From Sphingobacterium sp. HMA12 (lineage in GTDB: Bacteria; Bacteroidota; Bacteroidia; Sphingobacteriales; Sphingobacteriaceae): a stretch of 64,000 nucleotides of DNA. Both the position numbers and the translations under genes were made by a program. Location of the stretch: NCBI RefSeq assembly GCF_002933815.1, contig NZ_BEYR01000001.1, forward strand, positions 248,001 through 312,000. Direction: 5' to 3'. Positions 9,471 through 20,021 of the stretch are shown in pieces. Below the pieces are notes generated by a model. The model saw only the letters and a list, made by a program, of their open reading frames with translations, made no database searches and was not told the origin of the DNA. Every line of letters begins with the position of its first letter. The first letter of the stretch is position 1.

Positions 9471-10925
9471 ATGAAAACTAAACTCAACATATATAAAATA
9501 CTATTCCTAATACTCTTGGTCTCAGGAATGTCAAATGGCGCATCGATGGCGCAAGAAAATAAACTACCGGATAGTCTGCGGATGAAATGGTGGGAAGAAG
9601 CTCGGTTTGGTATGTTTATTCATTGGGGCGTATACGCGCAATTTGGAGGTGTTTATCGTGGTCATGAACAAGCTCGAGGGGGGGCGGAATGGATTATGAA
9701 CCGTTCCAAAATCCCAGTTGACGAATATCAGGCTATGGCCGGCCAGTTTAATCCCCTACAATATAATCCCGACGAATGGGTGCGCATGGCGAAAGATGCC
9801 GGTATGAAATACCTTATTATTACAGCCAAACATCATGATGGATTTGCGCTTTTCGAAACAAAAGCCAGCAAATGGAATATGGTCGATGCTACTCCTTATG
9901 GTAAGGATCTGTTAAAGCCTTTGGCTGCAGCCTGTAAAAAGTATGGAATCAAATTGGGCTTCTATTATTCACAGGCGCAAGACTGGAATAATCCCGGAGG
10001 TTCAGCAGCGCGAAAACTCATGCGCGAAGGCTGGCCTAATCCGGATTCAGCCCAAATAGATGCCTATACCTTAGCGCATAAAGGTCATTGGGATCCAAAG
10101 CAAGAGACCGCGAGTTTTGATGACTATATCAAAAATGTGTCTGTACCGCAGGTGAAAGAGCTTTTGAGTAATTATGGTGATATTTCCGTCTTATGGTGGG
10201 ATACGCCAACAAATATGACCGATGAGGCTGCAAGCATGTTACAGGAACAATTGCGCCTTCAACCGAATATTATTACCAATGACCGCTTGAAAAGACCAAA
10301 TTTTCCCGGTGATACAAAGACGCCAGAACAGAAAATTCCAGATTGGAGCGAATTGGAAGGGAAGCATTGGGAAACTTGTATGACTATGAATGGAACCTGG
10401 GGATTTCGTACGTCTGACCATAAATGGAAGTCGGCAGAAACATTGATTCGTAATTTGGTTGATATCGCATCAAAAGGTGGGAATTATTTGCTCAATGTCG
10501 GTCCGAAACCAGATGGAAGCTTTCCGCAGGAAAGCATAGACAGATTGGCGACGATAGGCAAGTGGATGAAAGGAAACAGTGAAGCAATTTATGCAACCAA
10601 AAGCAGCCCGCTGCAACCCTTTGAGTGGGGAAGATGCACAATGAAGGAACAGGGCGACAAGACCCTGCTTTACCTGACCATATTTGACTGGCCTCAGGAT
10701 GGAACGGTCGTTCTTCCAATAAAAAATAAAGTTTTAAAAGCCAGTTTTTTAGCGAATGGTAAAACGCTTAAGGTGAAATCACAGCCTAATGCGATCAAAA
10801 TTGAAGTTCCCAAACAGGCGGTTGATGCCGTGGCGACTGTAATCAAAATTGAGTTAGCCGGAAAGCTTGAAAGAGATAAGACTGCTACTGCAAAAAAAAT
10901 GAAAACCGGAGCCTTGGATGAATAA
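9471..10925 (+). CDS. GH29 alpha-L-fucosidase
   Basis: Retaining exo-glycosidase releasing alpha-linked L-fucose, probably in the periplasm: an N-terminal signal peptide ends near ASMAQ. The TIM-barrel catalytic domain starts with MKWWEEARFGMFIHWG, contains TAKHHDGFALFETK (substrate-binding His pair) and the nucleophile motif LWWDTP with Asp about 244. The motif GNYLLNVGPKPDG is a strong GH29 signature, and a C-terminal beta-sandwich begins near residue 370. The length of 484 aa fits the broader-specificity subfamily. The acid/base cannot be fixed by eye. It is the third gene of the PUL, between susD and a GH2 gene; a GH95 fucosidase follows, so the substrate probably carries fucose in more than one linkage. 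The C-terminal tail after about residue 465 is lysine-rich and of unknown role. Confidence 0.93.
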   Translation: MKTKLNIYKILFLILLVSGMSNGASMAQENKLPDSLRMKWWEEARFGMFIHWGVYAQFGGVYRGHEQARGGAEWIMNRSKIPVDEYQAMAGQFNPLQYNPDEWVRMAKDAGMKYLIITAKHHDGFALFETKASKWNMVDATPYGKDLLKPLAAACKKYGIKLGFYYSQAQDWNNPGGSAARKLMREGWPNPDSAQIDAYTLAHKGHWDPKQETASFDDYIKNVSVPQVKELLSNYGDISVLWWDTPTNMTDEAASMLQEQLRLQPNIITNDRLKRPNFPGDTKTPEQKIPDWSELEGKHWETCMTMNGTWGFRTSDHKWKSAETLIRNLVDIASKGGNYLLNVGPKPDGSFPQESIDRLATIGKWMKGNSEAIYATKSSPLQPFEWGRCTMKEQGDKTLLYLTIFDWPQDGTVVLPIKNKVLKASFLANGKTLKVKSQPNAIKIEVPKQAVDAVATVIKIELAGKLERDKTATAKKMKTGALDE

Positions 10926-10961
10926 CCCAGATCTAAAGATTAAGAAAAGAGAAGCATATTA

Positions 10962-13436
10962 ATGATAACAGAAAATAAATTTTATAAGATACTGACACTG
11001 CTATTAGGATTTGGCGCGTTACAACTCCAAGCGCAGGAATCAAGACGCATTGATCAAGAATGGGACTTTCTGAAGAGTGATCTCGGAGGGATTTGGGAGG
11101 CTGTACGACCGGTCGGAGCGGGTAATCCGGAATCCGTTCCCCTATGGCAAACCGTTAGTTTGCCTCATTGTTACAATGCTTTAGATGCCGTTGATCCAGC
11201 TGTGAATTACTATCAGGGGCCAGGTTGGTATCGAAAAGGATTAACCATCGAAAATCCGTACCCAAATGGTCGCACATTGCTTCATTTTGAAGGAGCTGGA
11301 CAAAAGTCTACAGTTTATATCCACACCCAAAAGGTAGGGGAGCATGTTGGTGGATATGACGAATGGACAGTAGATATTACTGAGGCTGTCGAACAGTTTA
11401 AAAAAACCGAAGCCTATAAAACACAGTTTAAAGGCAAGATACCTGTTTCAATTCGGGTAGATAACTCGCGTGACCTCGAAATGATTCCTTCGGATCTATC
11501 CGATTTTAACCTATATGGTGGTATCTATCGCCACCTGAATTTGAAATATGTACCACAGACGGCCTTAGAAAAAGTCTTTGTTGCCCCAACTGTCGATGCC
11601 GATGGAAAGCTGGGAGTATTGCAAATCCGTGGTCGGCTGTTAACACGATCCAACAGCTCAAATTTTGATGTCGAAACACAGCTTTATGCCCCTTCCGGTA
11701 AATTGCTACTGCGTCAGACACCGCTTGTTCGTTCGCTGGAAGGATCTCTTGACTTTGGAAAACTAACGGTTAAAAAACCTGAATTGTGGAGCCCAGATCA
11801 TCCTGCTTTGTATCGTTTGGTAACCATCGTCAAAAGTGATGGGCAGACATTTAAAGAAGAGAGTCTTTTTGGTTTTCGGCACGTAGAATTTAAAGATAAT
11901 GGCCCCTTCTTATTGAATGGAAAAAGACTTTTGCTTCGGGGCACGCATCGCCATGAAGATCATGCTGCTGTGGGAGCCGCGATGACAGACGCACAGATTT
12001 TACAGGAAATGACGATGATGAAAGAGATGGGCGTCAATTTTATTCGGCTGGGGCATTATCAACAAAGCCGCAGGGTGCTCGAAGCCTGTGATAGTCTTGG
12101 TATTTTGGTCTGGGAGGAAATTCCTTGGTGCCGAGGTGGCCTGGGCGGCGAAATCTACCAGCAACAGGGGAAGCGGATGTTGACAAATATGATTGAACAG
12201 CACTATAATCACCCTTCTGTCATTATCTGGGGGCTCGGTAATGAAAATGATTGGCCCGGCGATTTTCCTGAGTTCGACAAAGAGAAAATCAGAACATTTA
12301 TGCGTGAATTGCATGTCCTTTCCCACCAATTGGATCCCAGTCGTAAAACCGCCATACGACGTTGTGACTTTTGTAAAGATATTGTGGATGTGTATTCACC
12401 CTCTATCTGGGCTGGTTGGTATCGTGGAGTGTATACAGATTATAAATCGGCCTCGGCAGAAGAGAGGAAAAAGGTCAAACATTTTCTTCATGTGGAATGG
12501 GGCGGAGATAGCCATGCCCGTCGCCATGCAGAGGATCCGGATCGGGCACTAGCCAAAATAGAAGGCGATGGTACCACCGATGAGCGGGCTGGCGATGCAT
12601 CCCTTGTTGGTGGTGCCGCAAGGGTTTCCAAAGATGGAGACTGGAGTGAGAGCTATATCTGCAATTTGATTGATTGGCACCTCAAGGAGCAGGAAACCAT
12701 GCCTTGGCTTACGGGTACCGCATATTGGCCCTTTAAAGATTTCTCAACACCTGTTCGTCCAGATAATCCGGTTCCCTATGTCAACCAGAAAGGTGTTGTC
12801 GAACGCGATTTTACGAAGAAGGAATCCTATTACGTATTTCAATCGTATTGGACTTCAAAACCCATGCTGCATATCTACGGACACTCTTGGCCTGTTCGTT
12901 GGGGCGGGGCGGATGAGGCAAAGATGATCAAAGTATATTCCAATGCGAAGGAGGTCGAACTATTTGTCAATGGCGAAAGTCAGGGGGTAAAGAAAAGAAA
13001 TAGCCAAGATTTCCCCGCTGCCGGATTGCGTTGGATGGTGAAGTTACGTGAGGGAAAAAATCAGATCAAAGCTGTTGCCAAAAATGGTAAGGAGCTTATG
13101 ACAGATCAAATTGAACAAGTGTATCAGACAGAGCGTTGGGGCAAACCTGCGAAATTACAGGTTGAAGAAATTGCACGGGAAGATGATATCGTAACGGTGC
13201 AGGCCAAGGTATTGGATAAAGATGATATTCTTTGTCTGGATGCCAAAAACTGGATCTATTTTGATGCTACAGGAGATGGTGAGCTGATCATTGATCAGGG
13301 AACATCCATAGGGGCGAGAAAAGTACAGGCATACAATGGAAGAGCCTTGATACGGCTTCGCTTATCCGAGGGAAAAGCGGTTGTGTCCGGACGGATGGAC
13401 GAATCAAAAAGTACTTTGTTGACAATTGAAAAATAG
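10962..13436 (+). CDS. GH2 family glycosidase, probably beta-galactosidase
   Basis: Retaining exo-acting beta-glycosidase; activity on beta-galactosides is the commonest in this architecture, but GH2 also contains beta-glucuronidases and beta-mannosidases. Signal peptide ends near LQAQE. Domains in order: sugar-binding jelly roll (about 30-205), immunoglobulin-like domain (about 215-310), TIM barrel (about 315-610), C-terminal beta domains. The catalytic acid/base is Glu428 in GLGNEN and the nucleophile is likely Glu512 in HVEWGG. Further signatures are [10 protein letters not shown] and [11 protein letters not shown]. Length 824 aa is usual. It ends 4 bases before the preferred start of the GH95 gene and is translated in the same operon as both fucosidases. 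Confidence 0.88.
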   Translation: MITENKFYKILTLLLGFGALQLQAQESRRIDQEWDFLKSDLGGIWEAVRPVGAGNPESVPLWQTVSLPHCYNALDAVDPAVNYYQGPGWYRKGLTIENPYPNGRTLLHFEGAGQKSTVYIHTQKVGEHVGGYDEWTVDITEAVEQFKKTEAYKTQFKGKIPVSIRVDNSRDLEMIPSDLSDFNLYGGIYRHLNLKYVPQTALEKVFVAPTVDADGKLGVLQIRGRLLTRSNSSNFDVETQLYAPSGKLLLRQTPLVRSLEGSLDFGKLTVKKPELWSPDHPALYRLVTIVKSDGQTFKEESLFGFRHVEFKDNGPFLLNGKRLLLRGTHRHEDHAAVGAAMTDAQILQEMTMMKEMGVNFIRLGHYQQSRRVLEACDSLGILVWEEIPWCRGGLGGEIYQQQGKRMLTNMIEQHYNHPSVIIWGLGNENDWPGDFPEFDKEKIRTFMRELHVLSHQLDPSRKTAIRRCDFCKDIVDVYSPSIWAGWYRGVYTDYKSASAEERKKVKHFLHVEWGGDSHARRHAEDPDRALAKIEGDGTTDERAGDASLVGGAARVSKDGDWSESYICNLIDWHLKEQETMPWLTGTAYWPFKDFSTPVRPDNPVPYVNQKGVVERDFTKKESYYVFQSYWTSKPMLHIYGHSWPVRWGGADEAKMIKVYSNAKEVELFVNGESQGVKKRNSQDFPAAGLRWMVKLREGKNQIKAVAKNGKELMTDQIEQVYQTERWGKPAKLQVEEIAREDDIVTVQAKVLDKDDILCLDAKNWIYFDATGDGELIIDQGTSIGARKVQAYNGRALIRLRLSEGKAVVSGRMDESKSTLLTIEK

Positions 13437-13440
13437 TGAG

Positions 13441-16011
13441 ATGATAAAATTAAACACTAATTTGAGCTTTTTTCTTTTGCTCGGGATAATGGTCACCGCT
13501 ACCTGTGGTCATGCGCAACATAAACAAAAAAAGCGCCAACTGTGGTATGATAAACCTGCTGCATATTGGGAGGAGGCACTACCGCTGGGTAACGGTACGA
13601 CAGGAGCAATGGTCTTTGGCGGGTTGAGCAAGGATCGTTTTCAGATTAATGATAATACCCTGTGGTCGGGCGAACCTGAGGCCGGAAACAATCCCAATGG
13701 TCCACAAATTTTACCATTGGTACGTGAAGCTATTTTAGATGGGAAATATGAAGAGGCTGCTGTGCTCTGGAAGAAAATGCAAGGCCCTTATTCGGCACGT
13801 TATTTACCCATGGGGGACCTGTGGCTGGATTTTCATCAAGAGGAGAAAGAGGTTAAAGCTTACCGGCGGGATTTGGATTTGGAAGGGGCGCTAAGTACGG
13901 TAAGTTATACGTATAAAGGAGTTCAATATCAAAGAGAAAGCTTTGTCAGCTATCCGGACAAGGCTTTGGTCATTCGCTTAAAAGCAAATAAAGCTAAATC
14001 GATCACTTTGGATCTGTCTGTGACCAGTAAACTGAAAAGTACGGTTTCAGCACTCGGCAACGATGTACTAAGCCTTGTGGGAAAAGCCCCCAGTTTTGTG
14101 GCCAATCGGGATTACGAACCTAAACAGGTGGTTTACGACAGCATTGAGGAAAAGGGGATGACTTTCGAAATACGTGTTAACGTACAGGCAAAAGGAGGGA
14201 AAGTGCAGCAAGAAAAGGACAAACTTCGTATTATTGGCGCTGATGAGGTACTATTATTACTCACAGAAGCAACCAGTTTTAATGGTTTTGACAAATCGCC
14301 GAGCCGGGCTGGAAAGGATGTAAAGACAACAGTTAACAATTTATTGAAACAGGCTGCTGCAAAAAGCTTTGAAACACTGCTTAGAGATCATCAGAAGGAT
14401 TATAGGTCGCTGTTTAACAGGGTAGATTTCGAACTGGCAGGAATTTCAACACATGTAAATTTACCGACCGACCAGCGCATTATGCAATTTTCAAAAGGTC
14501 CTACAGATCTGGATTTACTGACTTTGTACTATCATTTTGGACGTTACCTGCTGATTGCAAGTTCGAGACAAGGTGGAAGACCCGCTAATCTACAGGGGAT
14601 TTGGAATGATCATGTACAGCCGCCTTGGGGAAGTAATTACACCACGAATATCAATACCGAAATGAATTATTGGCTGGCAGAAAATACCAATTTGTCCGAA
14701 TGCCATCAGCCCCTATTTGATTTTATGGAGGAACTGGCGGTCAATGGAGCCCAAACTGCAGCTGTAAATTACAACATAAAGGAAGGCTGGGTAGCTCACC
14801 ATAATTCGGACCTCTGGGCCAAAACCTCCCCTCCAGGAGGCTATGACTGGGATCCTAAAGGTATGCCGCGATGGTCTGCATGGCCAATGGCCGCCGCTTG
14901 GTTCAGTACCCATCTGTGGGAACATTATCGCTTTACGGGAAATAAATCTTTTCTCCAAAATAAGGCCTATCCACTCATGAAGGGGGCTGCTCAGTTTATG
15001 TTACATTGGTTGATCGCTGATCCTGACAATAAATACCTGATAACAAACCCTTCTACATCACCGGAAAATACCATTAAAATAGCGGGAAAAGAATATCAAT
15101 TGACTAGGGCATCGACGATGGATATGGCCATTATCCGCGAGCTATTTACTGCGGTTATTCGCTCTTGCGATGTACTGCAGATCGACCCTGAGTTTAAATC
15201 GACATTGGAACAGGCGCGTGCAAAATTATATCCCTATCAGGTTGGACAATATGGTCAACTGCAAGAATGGTTTAAAGATTGGGATGATCCCAAAGATCAG
15301 CACCGGCATATTTCGCATCTTTTTGGACTCTATCCGGGCAACCAGATTAGCGTGACAGCAAATAGTGAATTGGCCGCTGCGGCAAAAAAATCGCTGCTTT
15401 TGCGCGGTGATGTGAGCACAGGTTGGTCGATGGCATGGAAAACAAATTGGTGGGCAAGATTACAGGATGGAAACCACGCTTATAAAATTCTTAAGGATGC
15501 GCTGAACTTTATTGATCCCAAACTGGATCGCGCACAGATGAGCGGTGGTGGTGCTTATCCGAACTTATTTGATGCACATCCTCCTTTTCAGATCGACGGC
15601 AATTTTGGCGCAACGGCCGGAATGACTGAAATGCTTCTACAAAGTCACGATGGTGCTATTCATCTATTGCCAGCGCTGCCCGATGAATGGTCAACAGGGC
15701 ATATCAAGGGAATTAAAGCAAGAGGAAACTTTACGGTAGACATCGATTGGAAGGATAATAAATTGCAACAGACACGCATCGTTTCCAATATAGGTGGAAT
15801 ATGCAAGTTGCGGACCTCTATGCCAGTGAAAGTAATTGGAACAAATGGGAATAAAGTCAATGGGGCTGAAAATGAATTGCTATACAAACCAAGTTCATTA
15901 GAATACCATATCCTTGACCGCGAAAAATTATCGCCTTTATCAACCAAAGAAACTTTTGAAATTGAATTTCAAACAGTCAAGGGCAAGGAGTACCGCATTA
16001 TCCCGATATAG
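13441..16011 (+). CDS. GH95 alpha-L-fucosidase (or alpha-L-galactosidase)
   Basis: Inverting exo-glycosidase cleaving terminal alpha-1,2-linked L-fucose; some GH95 members act on alpha-L-galactose, and sequence reading does not decide. Start at 13441 puts a signal peptide ([14 protein letters not shown], cleavage near GHAQ) at the N-terminus; an upstream ATG at 13426 overlaps the GH2 gene by 11 bases and adds five polar residues. The N-terminal beta domain opens with [14 protein letters not shown]. The (alpha/alpha)6 barrel shows NINTEMNYW, the acid/base Glu542 in TSPENT and Asp719 in [11 protein letters not shown], matching Glu and Asp of the characterised bifidobacterial enzyme; the two base-supporting Asn are in TNINTE. 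About 856 aa, normal. It is followed 20 bases later by a lyase gene. Confidence 0.93.
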   Translation: MIKLNTNLSFFLLLGIMVTATCGHAQHKQKKRQLWYDKPAAYWEEALPLGNGTTGAMVFGGLSKDRFQINDNTLWSGEPEAGNNPNGPQILPLVREAILDGKYEEAAVLWKKMQGPYSARYLPMGDLWLDFHQEEKEVKAYRRDLDLEGALSTVSYTYKGVQYQRESFVSYPDKALVIRLKANKAKSITLDLSVTSKLKSTVSALGNDVLSLVGKAPSFVANRDYEPKQVVYDSIEEKGMTFEIRVNVQAKGGKVQQEKDKLRIIGADEVLLLLTEATSFNGFDKSPSRAGKDVKTTVNNLLKQAAAKSFETLLRDHQKDYRSLFNRVDFELAGISTHVNLPTDQRIMQFSKGPTDLDLLTLYYHFGRYLLIASSRQGGRPANLQGIWNDHVQPPWGSNYTTNINTEMNYWLAENTNLSECHQPLFDFMEELAVNGAQTAAVNYNIKEGWVAHHNSDLWAKTSPPGGYDWDPKGMPRWSAWPMAAAWFSTHLWEHYRFTGNKSFLQNKAYPLMKGAAQFMLHWLIADPDNKYLITNPSTSPENTIKIAGKEYQLTRASTMDMAIIRELFTAVIRSCDVLQIDPEFKSTLEQARAKLYPYQVGQYGQLQEWFKDWDDPKDQHRHISHLFGLYPGNQISVTANSELAAAAKKSLLLRGDVSTGWSMAWKTNWWARLQDGNHAYKILKDALNFIDPKLDRAQMSGGGAYPNLFDAHPPFQIDGNFGATAGMTEMLLQSHDGAIHLLPALPDEWSTGHIKGIKARGNFTVDIDWKDNKLQQTRIVSNIGGICKLRTSMPVKVIGTNGNKVNGAENELLYKPSSLEYHILDREKLSPLSTKETFEIEFQTVKGKEYRIIPI

Positions 16012-16030
16012 CTCATAAAAATCTAAGGAA

Positions 16031-17218
16031 ATGAATTTAAAATCAATCTTCAGACTAGCTTGCACATGTATTGGGATTGTGCTGCTCCCCCTGTTCGCTG
16101 GGGCGAATGAACCCAATGCATCTTTCAAGGGTAAAATCATGACGGTTTTGCGTCCTATTATAAAAAAGCAATCAAAATGGGCACTGAAGCAAAAGCCCTT
16201 GACCGTGACGGCTTACCCTGCAGTTCGAAGTAGCGGTGGTATTCATGACTTTTACTCGGAAGGCGACTATTGGTGGCCAGATCCAATGGATGCGGGTGCC
16301 CCCTATGTCCAACGGGATGGTATGAGCAATCCAGCCAATTTTGTTGCCCATCGGAAAGCCATGATCCGTTTTAGCCGAATTATCGGCGCCCTAGCTTCGG
16401 CCTATCGTTTGAATCCCGATAAAAAATATGTGCAGCAGGCATTGGCTCATTTAAACGCCTGGTTTGTCGATTCCGAGACGATGATGAATCCCAATCTACT
16501 GTATGCCCAAGCTGTACAAGGACGATTTACAGGTCGCGGTATTGGCATTATTGATACCATTCATTTAATGGAAGTGGCGCAGGGCGTCAAAGTGCTCGAA
16601 AATGATCCAAACTTTCCACAGTCGACCAAAGATGCCATACATCGTTGGTTTGCAACATATCTGCGCTGGTTGACTGAACACCAATATGGTAAAGATGAAA
16701 TGAATGCGGCAAATAATCATGGTACATGTTGGGTGATGCAGGTCGCATCCTTTGCGAGTCTAGTGCAAGATACGGCTTTGCTCAGCATGTGCGCTGAACG
16801 CTACCGGCAAATTTTATTACCTAACCAGATGGAAAAAGATGGCAGTTTTCCACGTGAGCTTCAACGGACCAAGCCTTTTGGCTATTCGCTCTTTAATCTA
16901 GATGCGATGACCATGATTTGCCACATCCTGTCTACAGCAAATAAACCGCTATGGCAACATATTTTACCCGACGGACGGATGGTCAGAAAGGGAGTGGATT
17001 TTATGATACCTTATATCAGTGATAAGAACAAATGGCCTTATCAAAAAGATGTGATGTACTGGGAACAATGGCCTATCGCTCAACCTGCCCTTGTGTTTGC
17101 TGCAAATGCTTACCAAGACAACAGCTATTTGCAACTTTGGGCTAAGCTGGATCATAACCCCAAGGAGGAGGAGGTCATTCGCAACTTGCCTATCCGTAAT
17201 CCTTTAATATGGTTGTAA
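16031..17218 (+). CDS. Alginate-lyase-like (alpha/alpha barrel) polysaccharide lyase
   Basis: Predicted secreted protein of the alginate lyase fold (Pfam alginate_lyase type, as in PL5-like families). Signal peptide ends near FAGANE. The barrel carries EGDYWWPDP near residue 77, a common motif of Bacteroidota members, and the conserved NNHGTCW near residue 235, whose Asn and His fit the neutralising/catalytic residues of this fold. Length 395 aa fits a single-domain enzyme. Whether the substrate is alginate, glucuronan or another uronic-acid polymer cannot be read from sequence. The GH88 enzyme 74 bases downstream would remove the unsaturated uronic acid that a lyase leaves, supporting lyase activity here. 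Confidence 0.82.
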   Translation: MNLKSIFRLACTCIGIVLLPLFAGANEPNASFKGKIMTVLRPIIKKQSKWALKQKPLTVTAYPAVRSSGGIHDFYSEGDYWWPDPMDAGAPYVQRDGMSNPANFVAHRKAMIRFSRIIGALASAYRLNPDKKYVQQALAHLNAWFVDSETMMNPNLLYAQAVQGRFTGRGIGIIDTIHLMEVAQGVKVLENDPNFPQSTKDAIHRWFATYLRWLTEHQYGKDEMNAANNHGTCWVMQVASFASLVQDTALLSMCAERYRQILLPNQMEKDGSFPRELQRTKPFGYSLFNLDAMTMICHILSTANKPLWQHILPDGRMVRKGVDFMIPYISDKNKWPYQKDVMYWEQWPIAQPALVFAANAYQDNSYLQLWAKLDHNPKEEEVIRNLPIRNPLIWL

Positions 17219-17292
17219 TGTAAGGATAACAATTTTATTCTGGTTATAAATCTTACCAATTAACCTTTTACTTAAACAAACCTAAATCTAAT

Positions 17293-19998
17293 ATGATGTT
17301 CAATATGAATACGCTGCTAACAAAATATGTAGATATTTCGAATCGTTTTATCGGAAAAAGAAGATGTATTATTTCGATATTGGGCTTGGCAACTATCCTT
17401 TGTGGCATTCAGGAAACAAAAGCGCAGAACGCAAGGCAATTGAAAAAGGCCTGGGATCTTGCTGAGCGACAGTCGCAACTGCTCTATAAGGAACTTCAGT
17501 CGCTAAAAAAAGGTGATTCTACACTAACATCGCCACGTACGCTTTCCGAAAATAACGAGCTGGTTGCTGTTAAACGAGGCGATTGGACAAGTGGTTTTTA
17601 CCCCGGTGTTTTATGGTATTTATACGAGAAATCTGGAAAACAAAATTGGAAAGAACTGGCGGGCGAGTTGACAAGCTCAATAGAAGACGAACAATATAAC
17701 GCGAAGACTCATGATATGGGCTTTAAAATCTTTTGTAGTGTTGGCAACGGTTATCGCCTTACCGCCAATACACATTATCGGGATGTTATCATCCAGTCCG
17801 CTAAAACTTTGGCAACACGATTTAACGCAAAGGTCGGATGTATCCGTTCCTGGGATCATAATAGCCACCGTTGGGATTTTCCGGTCATTATTGATAATAT
17901 GCTCAATTTGGAATTGCTTTTTGAGGCAACCAGATTGACCGGGGATTCTAGCTATTATCATATCGCTGTAAGTCATGCAAATACGACAATGAAAAACCAT
18001 TTTAGATCGGATTATAGCACTTATCATGTTATTGACTATAATCCTGCAACAGGTGAAGTACAGCATAAAAATACGCATCAGGGGGTTAGCGATGAGTCCA
18101 CATGGGCGCGGGGAGAAGCCTGGGCACTCTATGGTTATACCATGTGCTATCGTGAGACCGGTGATCCAAAATACCTGCAGCAAGCGGAGAAGGTCGCGCA
18201 TTGGCTTTTTGCCCATCCACGCATGCCTAAAGATTTGATTCCGTATTGGGATTTTGATGCACCTCATATTCCAAATGAACCCAGGGATGTTTCAGCCGCC
18301 GCTGTCATTGCATCGGGACTATTGGAATTGAGTACATTCAGCGATCAGGGAAAAGACTATTGGAGCAAAGCGCAGACAATAATGTCTAATCTGATTGACA
18401 ACTACATGTCTCCTCCAAATAAAAATAAAGGCTTTATATTACTGCACAGCACGGGATCAAAACCTTCCAATTCCGAAGTGGATAAGCCATTAAGTTATGC
18501 TGATTATTATTTCTTGGAAGCCCTACTTCGGGAGGAAAACTTGCGTTCGGGATTGTTACAGTCAAGCTTGGTTCGAAAAGATCCCAAGGGAAAACTGATC
18601 TATTTTCCAGATAATAAGAGGGATATCATCCCCGATTTCAGTCGGGTTGGCTATCACCAGGGGGATCGACCGCTTCCCACGGTGGCTAGCATTATCACAT
18701 TGCAGCCTACAGCAGATGGAACTGATCAACAGATGATACAAGGTGCTATTGATAAAATAGCAAGACAACCCCTCGGTAAAGATGGATATAGAGGTGCGAT
18801 AATGCTGAAAAAAGGAACTTACAATATACCTGGAAGTTTACTGATCAAATCGAGTGGTATCGTATTGAGAGGAGAAGGGGATGCGGAAGGTGAAACGTTA
18901 TTGCGTGCCACGGGAAAGCAACAGCGTAGCCTATTGAAAATTTCAGGTGACGGTAACTATGTCGAAGATCAGGCTGAAGGACATGTGGTTCAGTCAATAT
19001 ATATCCCAGTCGGAAGTAAGTATGTCGTTGTGGACGATAGTCACAATTTTCAGAAAGGGGCATCAGTACTTCTTTCTTATGAACTCAATGCGGCATGGAT
19101 TAAAGCAGTTAAAATGGATCAAATTATAGCAAGGGAAGGAACAAAACAATGGACAACCAAAGAATATAAATTGAAATTTGAACGTGTTATCGCAGCCGTT
19201 AGCGGGGATACACTGTTTTTGGATAATCCGGTCGTTATGGCCATAGATCCTCAGTTTGGTAAGGTATCGGTCGTGCCTTTTAAGTTTCCGGGACGTATTC
19301 AGGAAGTAGGGGTTGAAAATTTACGTTTTGAATCGGAATTTGTCAATGAAACAGACGAAAACCATGGCTGGATAGCCATTGAGCTTGATAAAGTTGAAAA
19401 TGCTTGGGTACGCAACATTACAGCACGCTATTTCGGTTACGCGGCAGTAAGCTTGGGAACCTTAGCAAAACAGACAACAGTCATCAGGTCAAAATGTCTT
19501 GATGCTAAATCTCAAATTACAGGGGGGCGTCGGTACTCTTTCAATAACAATGGACAGCTCAATCTGTTTACGCGATTATATACCACAGAAGGAAGGCATG
19601 ATTACGTCACGGGAGCGAGAACATTGGGACCAAATGTATTTAGTATGTCCGATGCAACGAATACACACGCGGATATTGGTCCACATCATCGTTGGGCTGT
19701 AGGTACCTTGTACGATCAGATTACAACTGATGGCGAGATTAATGTTCAGGATCGGGGTAACTGGGGAAGTGGACACGGTTGGGCCGGAGTGACACAGGTA
19801 CTGTGGAATTGTAAAGTCCGGGGAGCGGCGATACAGCGACCTTGGGCATCAGGACAAAATTTTGCAATAGGGGTAAGCGGTGAAAAAATCCCCGGAAGAT
19901 TTAAAGATAGACCCGTTGGTTTATGGGAAAATCAAAACCAAAAAATGCGAATTGAGTCGCTTTATGAGCAACAATTAAATGATAGGTTAAATAAATAA
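17293..19998 (+). CDS. GH88 unsaturated glucuronyl hydrolase fused to C-terminal right-handed beta-helix domain
   Basis: The N-terminal half (about 45-415) is an (alpha/alpha)6 barrel of the GH88 type, removing 4,5-unsaturated uronic acid from lyase products by hydration. The two family Asp residues are visible: Asp141 in HDMGF and Asp201 in DNMLNLELLFEA, 60 residues apart as expected (88 and 149 in the Bacillus enzyme). WARGEAW is another signature. The C-terminal half (about 440-895) starts with TDQQMIQGAIDKI and MLKKGTYNIPGSL, the opening of many pectate-lyase-like parallel beta-helices, and continues with repeated short strands. GH88 proteins are usually about 380-400 aa, so 901 aa is a clear fusion with no frameshift in between. 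The N-terminus has a hydrophobic segment ending near TKAQN. An unspecified second catalytic or binding role is inferred for the helix. Confidence 0.87.
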   Translation: MMFNMNTLLTKYVDISNRFIGKRRCIISILGLATILCGIQETKAQNARQLKKAWDLAERQSQLLYKELQSLKKGDSTLTSPRTLSENNELVAVKRGDWTSGFYPGVLWYLYEKSGKQNWKELAGELTSSIEDEQYNAKTHDMGFKIFCSVGNGYRLTANTHYRDVIIQSAKTLATRFNAKVGCIRSWDHNSHRWDFPVIIDNMLNLELLFEATRLTGDSSYYHIAVSHANTTMKNHFRSDYSTYHVIDYNPATGEVQHKNTHQGVSDESTWARGEAWALYGYTMCYRETGDPKYLQQAEKVAHWLFAHPRMPKDLIPYWDFDAPHIPNEPRDVSAAAVIASGLLELSTFSDQGKDYWSKAQTIMSNLIDNYMSPPNKNKGFILLHSTGSKPSNSEVDKPLSYADYYFLEALLREENLRSGLLQSSLVRKDPKGKLIYFPDNKRDIIPDFSRVGYHQGDRPLPTVASIITLQPTADGTDQQMIQGAIDKIARQPLGKDGYRGAIMLKKGTYNIPGSLLIKSSGIVLRGEGDAEGETLLRATGKQQRSLLKISGDGNYVEDQAEGHVVQSIYIPVGSKYVVVDDSHNFQKGASVLLSYELNAAWIKAVKMDQIIAREGTKQWTTKEYKLKFERVIAAVSGDTLFLDNPVVMAIDPQFGKVSVVPFKFPGRIQEVGVENLRFESEFVNETDENHGWIAIELDKVENAWVRNITARYFGYAAVSLGTLAKQTTVIRSKCLDAKSQITGGRRYSFNNNGQLNLFTRLYTTEGRHDYVTGARTLGPNVFSMSDATNTHADIGPHHRWAVGTLYDQITTDGEINVQDRGNWGSGHGWAGVTQVLWNCKVRGAAIQRPWASGQNFAIGVSGEKIPGRFKDRPVGLWENQNQKMRIESLYEQQLNDRLNK

Positions 19999-20021
19999 CT
20001 ATTGGTGTTTTATAGAATGGA

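Noticed and set aside
17677..18267. Antisense frame of 196 aa within the GH88 gene
   Set aside because: Opposite strand of a clear GH88 catalytic region; no start signal or family resemblance.
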